Shown in pieces: positions 42,653 through 52,174 of a stretch of DNA of 64,000 nucleotides. Position numbers and translations under genes: made by a program. Source of the stretch: Oceanobacillus neutriphilus (GTDB lineage: Bacteria; Bacillota; Bacilli; Bacillales; Amphibacillaceae); the NCBI RefSeq assembly GCF_014645515.1, contig NZ_BMLW01000006.1, positions 62,001 through 126,000 of the forward strand, in the 5' to 3' direction. The notes under the pieces were generated by a model, which had not been told where the DNA came from, searched no databases, and was given only the letters and a program-made list of their open reading frames with translations. Positions within the stretch are counted from its first letter, which is position 1, and each line of letters starts with the position of its first letter.

Positions 42653-43261
42653 TTATTCCAGCGACGGCTGCTGATACTTACTGACAAAACTCTTTGGAAT
42701 TTTTTTAAGAACCATATAAGCAATAATGAATGCAATACCTCTATCAATCAGATTATTTATCAATGCCGATGTAAGAACCCCCTGCCAAATACTTCCCATC
42801 GTAGCAACTAATCCAGCTGTAATAATAGAAGATCCGGTTGCTCCTGTAGCCCCGCCAAATACGAACACAGTAATACTTGAAGCAACTACGACAGAAATAG
42901 CTGTTGCAACTAAGCTTGTAATAATCATCTTCCAAACGTTTTTAAAGAATCCTGCTTTAATCATGTAACCCGTTACAAGACCAACAATAATTCCCACTAA
43001 CGCATAAGGCAGATAGATTGGATTCGATACTAACGCCAGAAAAACATTTGTTAATAGTCCTACCATTGCGGCTACCCACGGACCAGCTAAAGCAGCAGCC
43101 AAAACCGTCCCGATTAAATCGAAAAATAAAGGTAATTTAAGCGCTGCAGCAATCGAACCGCCTACTAAATTGATACCTGCACAAATTGGTATAAGCACCA
43201 GTGCCATCGTGGAAAACTCAGCTTTAATTCCTCCAATAAAACCTGTCTTTTCTTTTTTCAT
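42653..43261 (-). CDS. ECF transporter S component, probable nucleoside binder
   Basis: 202 residues from ATG 43261, which has AGGAGGAGGG; the frame is open to 43390 but the extra part is uncharged with no ribosome binding site. About six hydrophobic segments (GINLVGGSIAAALKLPLFFD in the first). S components bind the cargo; the nucleoside hydrolase and kinase downstream suggest a nucleoside. No B12, biotin or riboflavin motif was recognised. Confidence 0.82.
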   Translation of the reverse strand: MKKEKTGFIGGIKAEFSTMALVLIPICAGINLVGGSIAAALKLPLFFDLIGTVLAAALAGPWVAAMVGLLTNVFLALVSNPIYLPYALVGIIVGLVTGYMIKAGFFKNVWKMIITSLVATAISVVVASSITVFVFGGATGATGSSIITAGLVATMGSIWQGVLTSALINNLIDRGIAFIIAYMVLKKIPKSFVSKYQQPSLE

Positions 43262-43417
43262 TAGAAACCCTCCTCCTAAAAATAAATTAATGCTATCCTC
43301 TTCTCTATTGAATCTGACTGCACAATGCATTGATTTAATAAGACACATCTTTTTGTATGAATTAAGTGCGTCTTTACATGTTTCAGCCATTAAATAACAT
43401 TTTTATTTCAGCCTCCC

Positions 43418-43443
43418 CCTATATGTAACCGGTTTCATATAGG
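43418..43443. promoter_or_regulatory. Perfect cre inside a 26-bp palindrome
   Basis: Minus strand TGAAACCGGTTACA (43437-43424) matches all constrained positions of the CcpA consensus. Flanking CCTATATG and CATATAGG arms extend it to a 26-bp dyad. It lies about 165 bp upstream of the S-component ATG, before the ECF operon. Confidence 0.75.
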
Positions 43444-43598
43444 TCTAAAAAATAAATATAGTTCCACTAACTATTCATTTTCTTCGCAGCTTGTTACTAT
43501 CACTTTTTATTTCTTGATCCATCACCTACCTTATTTATTTTTGAAAAAACAGTAGATATACTAAATGATATGAATTTTCTGTTCCTTCTATTACCCCT

Positions 43599-43656
43599 AA
43601 TAATAACGTAAATAAGTATAATGTCAATAATATTAATAGATATTTACGTTATTATT
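43599..43656. repeat. Perfect 16-bp inverted repeat before the XRE gene
   Basis: Arms AATAATAACGTAAATA (43599-43614) and its exact complement (43641-43656), 26-nt spacer, followed by a T-rich run. It lies about 70 bp upstream of the XRE start. Operator or very AT-rich terminator; nothing else is seen in the 43444-43598 part of the gap. Confidence 0.6.
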
Positions 43657-43692
43657 TTTTATTTTTACTGATTTTATCCATTTTATACACCT

Positions 43693-43698
43693 TATAAT
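43693..43698 (+). promoter_or_regulatory. -10 element of the XRE gene
   Basis: TATAAT about 25 bp before the ATG with AGGAGGTG between. No good -35, so it may be activated or weak. Confidence 0.45.
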
Positions 43699-43722
43699 AG
43701 GAGTAATAGGAGGTGCAGCAGT

Positions 43723-44037
43723 ATGGAGATTGGAAAAAGAATTCGAAATCTCAGATTAGCAAAAGATCTAAGCGTTAATGGCTTGGCTAAAAAAGCATAT
43801 ATTTCACAATCTTATTTAAGTGACATTGAAAATGGAAGAACTGCTCCTTCTTTGGATAAATTGACTTTGATTTGTGAAGCATTGGATATTTCATTGAGTG
43901 AATTTTTCGGGTCTGTGCCGGAATTACCAGCGGAGATTATAAAATTGATTGAGAGTGCAAGGAAGTTAACGGATGAGGAGATTAAGTTGTTGTCTCATTT
44001 TTTGGAAGTGATTGGGGAGAGGAAGTCTGGGATTTAG
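43723..44037 (+). CDS. Small XRE-family regulator (SinR-like)
   Basis: 104 residues: Cro/C1 helix-turn-helix at about 3-60 (AYISQSYLSDIENGRTAPSLDKL) followed by a helical tail like the dimerisation hook of SinR/SlrR. It stands alone between the ECF operon and the type I restriction locus, with a long inverted repeat upstream. It could regulate itself or the defence genes (inference). Confidence 0.83.
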   Translation: MEIGKRIRNLRLAKDLSVNGLAKKAYISQSYLSDIENGRTAPSLDKLTLICEALDISLSEFFGSVPELPAEIIKLIESARKLTDEEIKLLSHFLEVIGERKSGI

Positions 44038-44216
44038 GTGGTTAAAGAAACATGATCGTGTGGACTTATCCAGACTATTAATCAATGTCTTTTTTAAATA
44101 AGCTCCATCTAGAATTAATGTTGCTTGATAAGACTTCCATTCATTTATGATACAGCTGTTCCTATAAGAGTATACTAAGATTCGTTTATGCAATTTAAGT
44201 TTCTAAAATAAAGAAA

Positions 44217-44247
44217 AAGATGAGAAATAATATTAGTTTCTCATCTT
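44217..44247 (-). terminator. Terminator of the hsd operon
   Basis: Arms AAGATGAGAAA (44217-44227) and TTTCTCATCTT (44237-44247); minus-strand tail TTTCTTTAT. It follows hsdS directly. Confidence 0.8.
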
Positions 44248-44261
44248 GATTTAAAAATAAG

Positions 44262-45590
44262 TTAAAGTTTTTCTTGGAGTACTTCTGTTAGAAGCTCGAC
44301 GGCGTTTTCTTCAGACGGATCATTCGTTCCCATTTGTCCTTTAAAAGCTTTGGAGAGAATGGATTGTTTTAATAACTCAATACTATCTGTGGCTGTTTGT
44401 ATATAACTAATGGCTTCTATTTCCTTAGATAATGCTAATTTTATAAATTTAACAACCTCAGTCTGTTTTTCATCACTGGGAACTGGAACTAGAATCTTTC
44501 CGAGCTCTTTTTTATTAATCTTAGGTAAAACTGATCTAGAACCAGCAGTCGACGCCTTTTCTATAAAATAAGGGGACAACATATAGAAATATAAATACTC
44601 AGTATTAATGTTAGTCTCAATGGGATACATATCAGCACTGCATAACCCCTCAAAATCTACCAGTGTTACCTTTGATAAATATGGTCGAATTTTTGAATAT
44701 AAAATATGATTCCTTTTAAACAAGTGCTTGGAACTCTTTACTCTGGCCTCTTCAATCGTTTTGTATTCCAATAATCGCCCTGTAAACTTTTCTATATTAT
44801 CCGGTGCAATATGCGGGTAATTCAAGTAGTCATTAGGATTAACTAAATTTGAACAGACTTTTGCAATATTATCAAATTCTTCCCAGTTCCATCCTTCTGG
44901 TAAAGAATAAGGATGCTCATTACTTGAACTATTAACTAGACAAGTAGTGGTTAACTCCCCCCGAAAAGCCTTATCAAGTATAGCAGCCCTTCGTAATTCA
45001 AAGGACCCCTTAGCTTCTTCAATTAATTGCTTTGCCTCGTCAATTTTATTTAATAGGCGTTCAACCTTATTGGCAATTCTTTTTTGTTCATTTAATGGCG
45101 AAAGAGGGAAGGGAATAGTTTCAATACCTTTTCTTGAAATTTGTCTAAAGGTCGTCCCTGTACTTATGTCATTTAAATAACTTTCTATAGTGCTAAAATA
45201 TTGCATTAATAACCTAGCACTAATAACCTTAGATTTTATACTGGCAACTCCTCTACCCAAACAATACTCCCCGTCTGCGATATTTGTTTTACCAATAGTT
45301 GCTCTTATAGAAACAATAAGCTCACCATCATTAGATAACTTTGTAACCTTTTTTGTATATCTACTTACTTTTGGATATACTTCGCCCATGTCTGCTGGCC
45401 CTCCAACTAAAGGAGTATAGCCTGAATCTTTTGTCGTGTATTCTCCTTTTGGAGACTGCCCCATCTTTATTTCAAATAAAAAAGGGAGTTTTGTCCAAAC
45501 CCAATTCTCCGGCACTTCGTAAGGTTGTTCTTTTTTAGGCACCAACGCTTCTTTCAACAATTCTTCCATCGTCTTCTTTTTCCTAACCAT
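44262..45590 (-). CDS. hsdS: Type I restriction specificity subunit
   Basis: 442 residues with the usual two target-recognition domains (about 25-190 and 230-400) separated by the conserved helical spacer SPLNEQKRIANKVERLLNKIDEA and a second one near the end. VPENWVWTKL and LPEGWNWEE start the two halves. It sets the DNA site for both methylation and cutting by the HsdM/HsdR complex. Its ATG shares one base with the hsdM stop. Recognition sequence not predictable. Confidence 0.93.
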   Translation of the reverse strand: MVRKKKTMEELLKEALVPKKEQPYEVPENWVWTKLPFLFEIKMGQSPKGEYTTKDSGYTPLVGGPADMGEVYPKVSRYTKKVTKLSNDGELIVSIRATIGKTNIADGEYCLGRGVASIKSKVISARLLMQYFSTIESYLNDISTGTTFRQISRKGIETIPFPLSPLNEQKRIANKVERLLNKIDEAKQLIEEAKGSFELRRAAILDKAFRGELTTTCLVNSSSNEHPYSLPEGWNWEEFDNIAKVCSNLVNPNDYLNYPHIAPDNIEKFTGRLLEYKTIEEARVKSSKHLFKRNHILYSKIRPYLSKVTLVDFEGLCSADMYPIETNINTEYLYFYMLSPYFIEKASTAGSRSVLPKINKKELGKILVPVPSDEKQTEVVKFIKLALSKEIEAISYIQTATDSIELLKQSILSKAFKGQMGTNDPSEENAVELLTEVLQEKL

Positions 45591-47023
45591 TAATTCTTCA
45601 CCTTAACTTCTTCAGTCTCTCTTAATTCTTCAACTACTTCTCCAAGTAATTCCATAGCTTTTCGCAACTTAGCAATTGCTTCCTCTCCTGATTCAATCGG
45701 CTCTGGCAAATTCTCGTAAGAAGAAAGAGATTCATCAGCAATTAGCCCAATATCTAAGCTGTCATCCTTTTTTGCAATATCCTCACGACCAAATTTATTC
45801 CATCGTTCATCTTTTACCTCTTCACGATTTTCAGCAATATAAGCCTTCATAAAACCTTCAAAATGGGCCATTGTAAGTTGATTACGTTTCCCAAATGAAG
45901 GCATATTCGTACGCATATCGTATACCCATACATCTTTGGTATTACCTTTATCTGTCTTTTCACGTGTGAAAAATAAAACATTTGTTTTCACACCTTGAGC
46001 ATAGAAAATTCCTGTCGGTAAACGTAAAATAGTATGTAGGTTACACTTGTCCATTAGATCACGACGAATTTGAGAACCAACACCACTTTCAAACAAAACG
46101 TTATCTGGTAAAACCACCGCTGCACGTGCTTCTCCATTATCTTTTAATGCATTATAAATAAGTTGTAAAAAGTTTAATTGTTTATTGGATGTTTCAAAAG
46201 TTAAGTCGTCACGTGATACACTCTCTCCACCTCTTTTTGTCCCAAAAGGTGGATTCGTTAAAATAACATCATAATTTTTCATCCATTTTCCGTTACTTGA
46301 TAATGAGTCACCGTTCTCCATTCGGCCTTCCATATTGTGAAGCAATGCATTCATAAGGGCTAAACGATGCGTTCCTTTTACCAGTTCCATCCCACTAAAT
46401 GCTTCCCCTTTTTGAAATTCCGCTTCTTGCGGATCAATATCAAAGTAGTCATCTGTTTTATTTTTTAAGTATTGATCAGCTGCAATCATAAAACCAAATG
46501 TTCCAGCTGCTGGATCATTACAACGCTCTCCAATTTTAGGATCTACTAGTTGAACCATGACATCAATTAAAACACGAGGGGTGAAATATTGACCTGCTCC
46601 TGACTTGGTTTCACTTGCATTCTTCTCGAGTAAACCCTCATATAAATTGCCAAGACCTTCTTCTTTGGCGCTATACCAGTCTAAGGCATCGATAGATTTC
46701 ACAATTTTTTCCAAGTTCTTAGGTTCGGTAATACTTGTTGAAGAATCCCCATAAATAAGGCGTAAACTTTTGTTGTTACTGCTTCCCAGATCCAAAAGGA
46801 GATGCTGATAAAAGTTTTTTAACTCTGTCCCTTCTTTTTCAACCAGTTTATCCCAACGATACTCTTCTGGTATCACCTTTTCTATTTCTTCGCCCTTCTC
46901 TTTCATCATTTTTAAAAAGAGTAGGTATGTTAATTCAGTTACATATTGTTGATAGGTAATACCATCATCACGTAACACGTTACATAAATTCCATAACTTT
47001 TGTACGATTTCTTGATTGTTCAT
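45590..47023 (-). CDS. hsdM: Type I restriction adenine methyltransferase subunit
   Basis: 477 residues from ATG 47023, which has GGAGGATATT; the open frame begins at 47134, upstream of any signal. GAGQYFTPR, DPAAGTFGFMIAA (motif I) and VILTNPPFGTK (motif IV NPPF) show an N6-adenine methylase. Works as M2S with HsdS. Follows hsdR by about 88 bases. Confidence 0.95.
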   Translation of the reverse strand: MNNQEIVQKLWNLCNVLRDDGITYQQYVTELTYLLFLKMMKEKGEEIEKVIPEEYRWDKLVEKEGTELKNFYQHLLLDLGSSNNKSLRLIYGDSSTSITEPKNLEKIVKSIDALDWYSAKEEGLGNLYEGLLEKNASETKSGAGQYFTPRVLIDVMVQLVDPKIGERCNDPAAGTFGFMIAADQYLKNKTDDYFDIDPQEAEFQKGEAFSGMELVKGTHRLALMNALLHNMEGRMENGDSLSSNGKWMKNYDVILTNPPFGTKRGGESVSRDDLTFETSNKQLNFLQLIYNALKDNGEARAAVVLPDNVLFESGVGSQIRRDLMDKCNLHTILRLPTGIFYAQGVKTNVLFFTREKTDKGNTKDVWVYDMRTNMPSFGKRNQLTMAHFEGFMKAYIAENREEVKDERWNKFGREDIAKKDDSLDIGLIADESLSSYENLPEPIESGEEAIAKLRKAMELLGEVVEELRETEEVKVKN

Positions 47024-47111
47024 AATATCCTCCATAAACGTATTCTGTCTTTTATAAGTATAAATGAAAATAAGAGCTCCTTGAAAGAAGGAGCTTGGAT
47101 TAAATGTGCTT

Positions 47112-50100
47112 CTAGCTAATATATAAGTTTTCATTGATTGTAGTTACGACAATATCAATATCTTCACCAAATTCTTTTTTCATTTGTTTATAACCACCTT
47201 GACTTGCAAAAGGTTCTTCTGAAAAAGCTTCTTTTGAAGTCGGAGCAAGAACAGGGAATTTAATTAACTGTTTTTCAATCCGTTCTAGCCATTTTTTCTG
47301 TCTTGGCTTCCAGTCGTGTAGTGAATAGACCTTTTGCATTGCATTTTTAATACGTGTTTCATGGTCAACCAAAGATTCACCTAATGCTGCTTGACGGATA
47401 AAACTAATAATATCAGCTGCAATTTCTTCGTTTTTCGTTTGTTTCCAAGCTGACTGTAAATGTGATTGTTTGAAATTTTTCGTTTCTAAAATAGCTATTA
47501 ATTCACGTAAATCTTCTTTTGTCAAATCCCGAGGTCTTGTACACACCACTTGCAAAGCAGGAATTTCATTGATATTTTCTTGAATAAACTTTGTGAACCC
47601 ATCCAGATAATCTTCAGGTCTATTATTCCCCTCACCATACCCTCGTTCAACGGAAATAACTTCGTCCTCTTCATTTGATATATAACGCTTTTCACTTCCT
47701 ACTTGATAAGATTCCATAAAATCAAAAAGAATACTATTATTTTGTACTTCTGTAGGGGTATATTCTTTTACTTCTTGAACCCATTCATCTATTGTTTGGC
47801 CGCCTGTTAACTCTTCAAATTTTTGCTTTGCCTCATCATTTAAACGCTGTTTTTTACGTTGTAATTTTGCTGTTAACTGTTCTTGATAATAACTGGTTTC
47901 TTTTTCAGATTCAGCTTGAGCAAAGCCACCTACTAATTCAGAGATTTTCATTGTTTGTTTTTTAACTACAGGCTTCATTTCAGTGTATTGTTGTAGTTTA
48001 TCATAAATACCAACAGCATCATAAATATTAAAATGCGTTTTCCCAATCTCTGGATCTAACCTAGTTGCTCGCCCTAACATTTGATCATACAATATCCTCG
48101 ATTGAACACGACGTAAGAAAACTAGATTTGTGATAGCAGGTACATCAATTCCTGTTGTCAATAAATCTACTGTTACAACCACGTTTGGCAGACGTTCATT
48201 TTTCAACCGTCTAATAGCATCTAACGGCTTATAAATAGAGCCTGTAATTTTCATAATTGCATCATCTTCAATTTCATCACCAAGTTCTTGATATGCTTCT
48301 TTTAATAGACGTACAATTAAGTCAGCGTGTTGATTCGTCGCCGCAAAGATAAGCGTTTTCTCTTTACCTGTAGGGTCAATATACTGTACAAGTTCATTGA
48401 GAATGGCTCGATTAAAAGACTCTGTGATTACTTTACGATTGAATTGCTCTACCTCAAAATGAATGGCGTCTGGTACTTTTTCTAAAGAAATTTCACCTGC
48501 ATCAACGTCATACACCTCTACATCTTCATCTTTTTCAAAATGAATTCCTTCTTCTGTAAGTTTTGTTTGAAATAAATATGGAGGTTCATGGTCTATTAAA
48601 AACCCATCTAGCACTGCCTCACTATAGGAGTATTTAAAAATTGGCACTCCAAAAATATCCGTCGTGTGTAATGCTGGCGTTGCTGTTAGCCCGAGCACAG
48701 CAGCATCAAAATAATCAATTACACGACGATATTGACTGATATATTCGTCTTGATCACGAAATTCCAATTCATCTTCGGTCATTTCTTTATCACTGGTATA
48801 TCCACGATGTGCCTCATCGACAATAATAAAATCATACTGACCAACGGATGGCATATTATTTGCTTCTGTACTGTAAAATAAGCGACGCACCATGCCTTGA
48901 ACTGTAGCAATATGGACTTTTGTCGCCTCTTCAGGGCTCATATCTTCTAACGTTTTCACATCATAAATATCGGAGAATGCCAACTCCTCAACTTTTGTAT
49001 CTTTTAAAGCATTCTCTGTTTGCTGACCAAGCGAACTTCGATCAACAAGAAATAAAATTCTTCTAACCTTTCTAGATTTAATTAACCGATACATTAATGC
49101 AATTGCAGTTCTTGTTTTCCCTGTACCCGTAGCCATTGCAACAAGCATGCGACGCTGACCATCTATTAAAGCTCTTTCAACTTCTAATACTGCTCGCTGC
49201 TGATACGGTCTAAGGTCAAATTTTGTCATATCTTGTTCTTCTAACCGCTCATTGGCTCGTTGATCATCTTGACTTAATAAAAGCTTCAAATCCTCAGGTG
49301 AATGCCATCCTTCCAGTGGCCTTGCAAACTCTTTAGGTTTTCTCGAATCCCAAAACCAAATTCCAGATTCCTCCTGTAGCTGTTTTAAATAACGACGACC
49401 ATTTGTCGCATATAAGAAAGGAACCTTATAATCTCCAGTTGTAGGCGTAATCACTTCTTGATCAATTTGAATAGCTCTTTTTGCATACACTTTTGTCTGA
49501 CTTTCCAAAGCACTTGGAATCGTTTTTCTTAGTGCTTTTGCCTCGATAAAACCAACTAACTGCAAACCAATAAATAGAGCATAATCAACACGCCCGCCTT
49601 CTACTTTCCATTCAGCGATAGCCATATTTTTATTTTTCTCGGGTAGTGTTCCATAATTCCGATAGTTTAAAACAGAAGTGTCTGCTTCCCAACCAGCTTC
49701 ACGTAATTTTTCATCAATAATTGATCGAGTCTCTGCTTCTGTTAAATGTTGCCGCTTAACAAACTTCTTCGTCCTTTTCTTTCGCTCCTGTTTTACATTG
49801 TCACCCTCTGATTCTGCTTTCAAGCGTACTTGTTCAAGTTGTTTTTCTAGCTTTTGAACTTCTTCATCATGCTCTCTCTGCATTTGATCTAAATCAACAG
49901 CGGGTTCATCTATTGGCTCTACATATTCAGGTGGTTCAAAACTCCAGTCATCACCGTAAACTTCCATAAACCAAACAGCTAAGCGGTATGCAAGTTGTAG
50001 CAACATTTTTGCTTCATCTGTTTCTCCATACTTAGCATTATGTACAGCATTATTCCCTTTTTTTCGTAACATATGAAACATATCAACAAGTTCAGGTTCA

Positions 50101-50324
50101 AGTAGTCCTTCACGCTTTAACCTATTAATTCTATCAATCTGTTTTGTTCCTCTATCTTCATTAATATTTTCAGATGCTAGCACTATCTGTGCTAATGTTT
50201 CCGCAAACAAACGAAGTTTCATAATTGTAGTATGGGGATCTTGGTGTACATTCTTCTCAGCTGTTTCTCCTAAATTCGCAAGCACGTTCCAATTCTCTTT
50301 TAAGAAATAAAAATTGCTGCTCAT
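47112..50324 (-). CDS. hsdR: Type I restriction endonuclease subunit
   Basis: 1070 residues in the EcoEI-like layout: an N-terminal DUF4145-like segment (about 1-130), a PD-(D/E)XK nuclease (VDYALF ... GFIEAKA near 257), an SF2 translocase with Walker A ATGTGKTRTA near 397 and DEAHRGY near 500, and a C-terminal HsdM-binding region. First gene of the operon, so restriction and modification are co-transcribed. Confidence 0.95.
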   Translation of the reverse strand: MSSNFYFLKENWNVLANLGETAEKNVHQDPHTTIMKLRLFAETLAQIVLASENINEDRGTKQIDRINRLKREGLLEPELVDMFHMLRKKGNNAVHNAKYGETDEAKMLLQLAYRLAVWFMEVYGDDWSFEPPEYVEPIDEPAVDLDQMQREHDEEVQKLEKQLEQVRLKAESEGDNVKQERKKRTKKFVKRQHLTEAETRSIIDEKLREAGWEADTSVLNYRNYGTLPEKNKNMAIAEWKVEGGRVDYALFIGLQLVGFIEAKALRKTIPSALESQTKVYAKRAIQIDQEVITPTTGDYKVPFLYATNGRRYLKQLQEESGIWFWDSRKPKEFARPLEGWHSPEDLKLLLSQDDQRANERLEEQDMTKFDLRPYQQRAVLEVERALIDGQRRMLVAMATGTGKTRTAIALMYRLIKSRKVRRILFLVDRSSLGQQTENALKDTKVEELAFSDIYDVKTLEDMSPEEATKVHIATVQGMVRRLFYSTEANNMPSVGQYDFIIVDEAHRGYTSDKEMTEDELEFRDQDEYISQYRRVIDYFDAAVLGLTATPALHTTDIFGVPIFKYSYSEAVLDGFLIDHEPPYLFQTKLTEEGIHFEKDEDVEVYDVDAGEISLEKVPDAIHFEVEQFNRKVITESFNRAILNELVQYIDPTGKEKTLIFAATNQHADLIVRLLKEAYQELGDEIEDDAIMKITGSIYKPLDAIRRLKNERLPNVVVTVDLLTTGIDVPAITNLVFLRRVQSRILYDQMLGRATRLDPEIGKTHFNIYDAVGIYDKLQQYTEMKPVVKKQTMKISELVGGFAQAESEKETSYYQEQLTAKLQRKKQRLNDEAKQKFEELTGGQTIDEWVQEVKEYTPTEVQNNSILFDFMESYQVGSEKRYISNEEDEVISVERGYGEGNNRPEDYLDGFTKFIQENINEIPALQVVCTRPRDLTKEDLRELIAILETKNFKQSHLQSAWKQTKNEEIAADIISFIRQAALGESLVDHETRIKNAMQKVYSLHDWKPRQKKWLERIEKQLIKFPVLAPTSKEAFSEEPFASQGGYKQMKKEFGEDIDIVVTTINENLYIS

Positions 50325-50357
50325 ATTATCACCATTTTCTGAGTAGTTTATAGGGGT

Positions 50358-50386
50358 ATTATACTATATGTGTCTGGAGGATGGCT
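50358..50386 (-). promoter_or_regulatory. Promoter of the hsd operon
   Basis: Minus strand TATAAT (50363-50358) with TAGCCA 18 nt upstream, 34 bp before the hsdR ATG. Confidence 0.5.
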
Positions 50387-50803
50387 AGGTGTCTCTCGGG
50401 AGGTTGCACATACACAATACTAATTCAATTGAAAAATAGGTTTATTGTAAAATGAAATGTAACAGCAAAAAATAGAAAGCCATAATGAATGCACTTATAG
50501 TTAAAGTCAATAAAACACAAAACATACAGAGTTCATTCACGATGGCTCAAACTAATTCTTACTTGAAAGAAGGAATATTTACTAAAAAGAGAAAAAGGAC
50601 AAATAGCTGTTTATATATAAAATTTGCTGTTAAGGGATATGGTGAAAAGAATAGAACGAAATGTGAGTACCATCTCTCCCCACGAAGTACTTTTCTAATA
50701 CTAGTTATTCGCAAAAAAATATTTATATCCCAAATATAGATACAGCAGCTCGCTTAGAACTGTCTTTGATTGATAATTATTTTCACTTTTCTCAACTTCG
50801 TTA
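50387..50803. other. Gap between hsdR and drmMII
   Basis: An 84-codon plus-strand frame (50485-50739) lacks a ribosome binding site and resembles no family, so it is not called. No terminator with a clear stem was found after drmMII. Confidence 0.4.
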
Positions 50804-52072
50804 CTATGTTTGCAAAAATTTTAGTCCATAAAGGTTTTCTACTATAGCTTTACCGATTACTTTTGAAAAATGGGGAGGAACAGCGTTGCCAATTTGTTTA
50901 AATGCTGCTGTTCGTGAATCTTCAAAGAAAAAATCGTCAGGAAAAGTTTGTATTCTTGCAGCTTCTCTTACAGTTATGGAACGATTTTGTAATACGTCAG
51001 GGTGGATATAATAATGACCATCTTTTGCGATATGAGCAACAATTGTATGGCTAAAGCCTTTCCCATTAATAGCTTTGAAACGATCAAGAAAAATGTTAGA
51101 TTTTTTATGAGTAATTAGCTCCTGCGGCAAATCAGAATATTTTACGTTTCTGTTTTTCTGTTTTTCTTTCGCTACAATTTTGTATATTTCCAAGTCATTT
51201 TTGTTATTACGACGACAAATATTTTGTGTAGCTGGTACATTTTTTGTCCGAATATTTTTAGTAACGTATTCGATTGGTTGAAGGCTAGAGTATTTGTTAT
51301 TTGTTTCCCCTTGTTTAACTTTTGGCATATCACGAAATAGCTCATTAACAATAGGAGGAGTTTCTTTAAATTCTTCTAACCAGTTAAAGAAATCACCAGT
51401 ACCCAATTTTGATTTCTGTCCAAAAATAATGAGCCGTTCTCGATTTTGAGGAACACCATAATCGGAACAATTAACTAATTTGACATTGATTTTATAATGT
51501 CCTCTTTCCTTAATATTTGAAAATTCATTTAAAATTTTATCGATTAACTTGCTTCCGTCTAAATCTGTAAAAGAAAGCAAGCCTTTTACATTCTCAAACA
51601 CAAAAAAATCTGGATTATATTTTTCAAGAAACTCTATGTAATATTTGTAAAGATAAATGCGTTCGTCTTGGCTTTTATTTCTATCATTTCGTGCACGACC
51701 AATAGTGGAGTAAGCCTGGCAAGGAGGGCCTCCAATTATTCCGTGTACTTTCATTCCGTTGGCATTTGTATCAATTCTAGAAAAAATTTCATCCATAGTA
51801 TCTTCAGTGATACCAAGATTAATAACCTTGGCAGTTTCTTCTGTCGGAATTTTAGAAATAAATTCCTTGTGGGTTATTTTTCCAGTGATATAATCGTAAT
51901 AGAAATCAAGCTTGTTACTCTTTTTTAAATAATAGTAAGCATCACGGACTTTAAGTGTCTTACATGCTGCCCTATCCATCTCAACATGAGCGAGTAAATT
52001 GAAAAAAAGAGGATTCCTAAATCCTTCTGTTAGACCACCTGCGCCTGAGAATAAATCAATTATATTTAACAT
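50804..52072 (-). CDS. drmMII: DISARM cytosine-5 methyltransferase
   Basis: 422 residues. All main C5-methylase motifs are visible: DLFSGAGGLTEGF (I), GGPPCQAYS with the catalytic Cys (IV), FENVKG (VI), QNRERLIIFG (VIII) and QIGNAVPP (X). Class 2 DISARM carries such a methylase to mark host DNA as self. It is divergent from drmE with only about 100 bases between. GGGGTGG ribosome binding site. The target site cannot be read from sequence. Confidence 0.88.
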   Translation of the reverse strand: MLNIIDLFSGAGGLTEGFRNPLFFNLLAHVEMDRAACKTLKVRDAYYYLKKSNKLDFYYDYITGKITHKEFISKIPTEETAKVINLGITEDTMDEIFSRIDTNANGMKVHGIIGGPPCQAYSTIGRARNDRNKSQDERIYLYKYYIEFLEKYNPDFFVFENVKGLLSFTDLDGSKLIDKILNEFSNIKERGHYKINVKLVNCSDYGVPQNRERLIIFGQKSKLGTGDFFNWLEEFKETPPIVNELFRDMPKVKQGETNNKYSSLQPIEYVTKNIRTKNVPATQNICRRNNKNDLEIYKIVAKEKQKNRNVKYSDLPQELITHKKSNIFLDRFKAINGKGFSHTIVAHIAKDGHYYIHPDVLQNRSITVREAARIQTFPDDFFFEDSRTAAFKQIGNAVPPHFSKVIGKAIVENLYGLKFLQT

Positions 52073-52090
52073 TACACCACCCCATTAAAG

Positions 52091-52096
52091 ATTATA
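52091..52096 (-). promoter_or_regulatory. Extended -10 promoter of drmMII
   Basis: Minus strand TTGGTATAAT is a TGnTATAAT extended -10; TGGAAC lies 17 nt upstream. About 20 bp before the methylase start. Confidence 0.5.
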
Positions 52097-52133
52097 CCAA
52101 GTTTGTAATACGTGTTCCAGAAATATCTAATTT

Positions 52134-52149
52134 ATTGTACAATTATAAT
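52134..52149 (+). promoter_or_regulatory. -10 of drmE with abutting palindrome
   Basis: ATTGTACAAT (52134-52143), a perfect 10-bp palindrome, directly abuts TATAAT (52144-52149). A repressor bound here would block drmE and perhaps the divergent drmMII. Confidence 0.4.
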
Positions 52150-52174
52150 TAATAGATTCATAAGGAGAGCGTGT

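Noticed and set aside
36217-43261. Queuosine-precursor salvage as the role of the ECF operon
   Set aside because: No radical SAM lyase or queuine transferase gene is present; nucleoside hydrolase and ECF alone do not support it.
42653-43390. Longer S-component protein starting at 43390
   Set aside because: The extra 43 residues are hydrophilic, lack a ribosome binding site, and AGGAGGAGGG marks ATG 43261.
50485-50739. 84-codon plus-strand frame between hsdR and drmMII
   Set aside because: No ribosome binding site, no family resemblance, AT-rich composition like spacer DNA.
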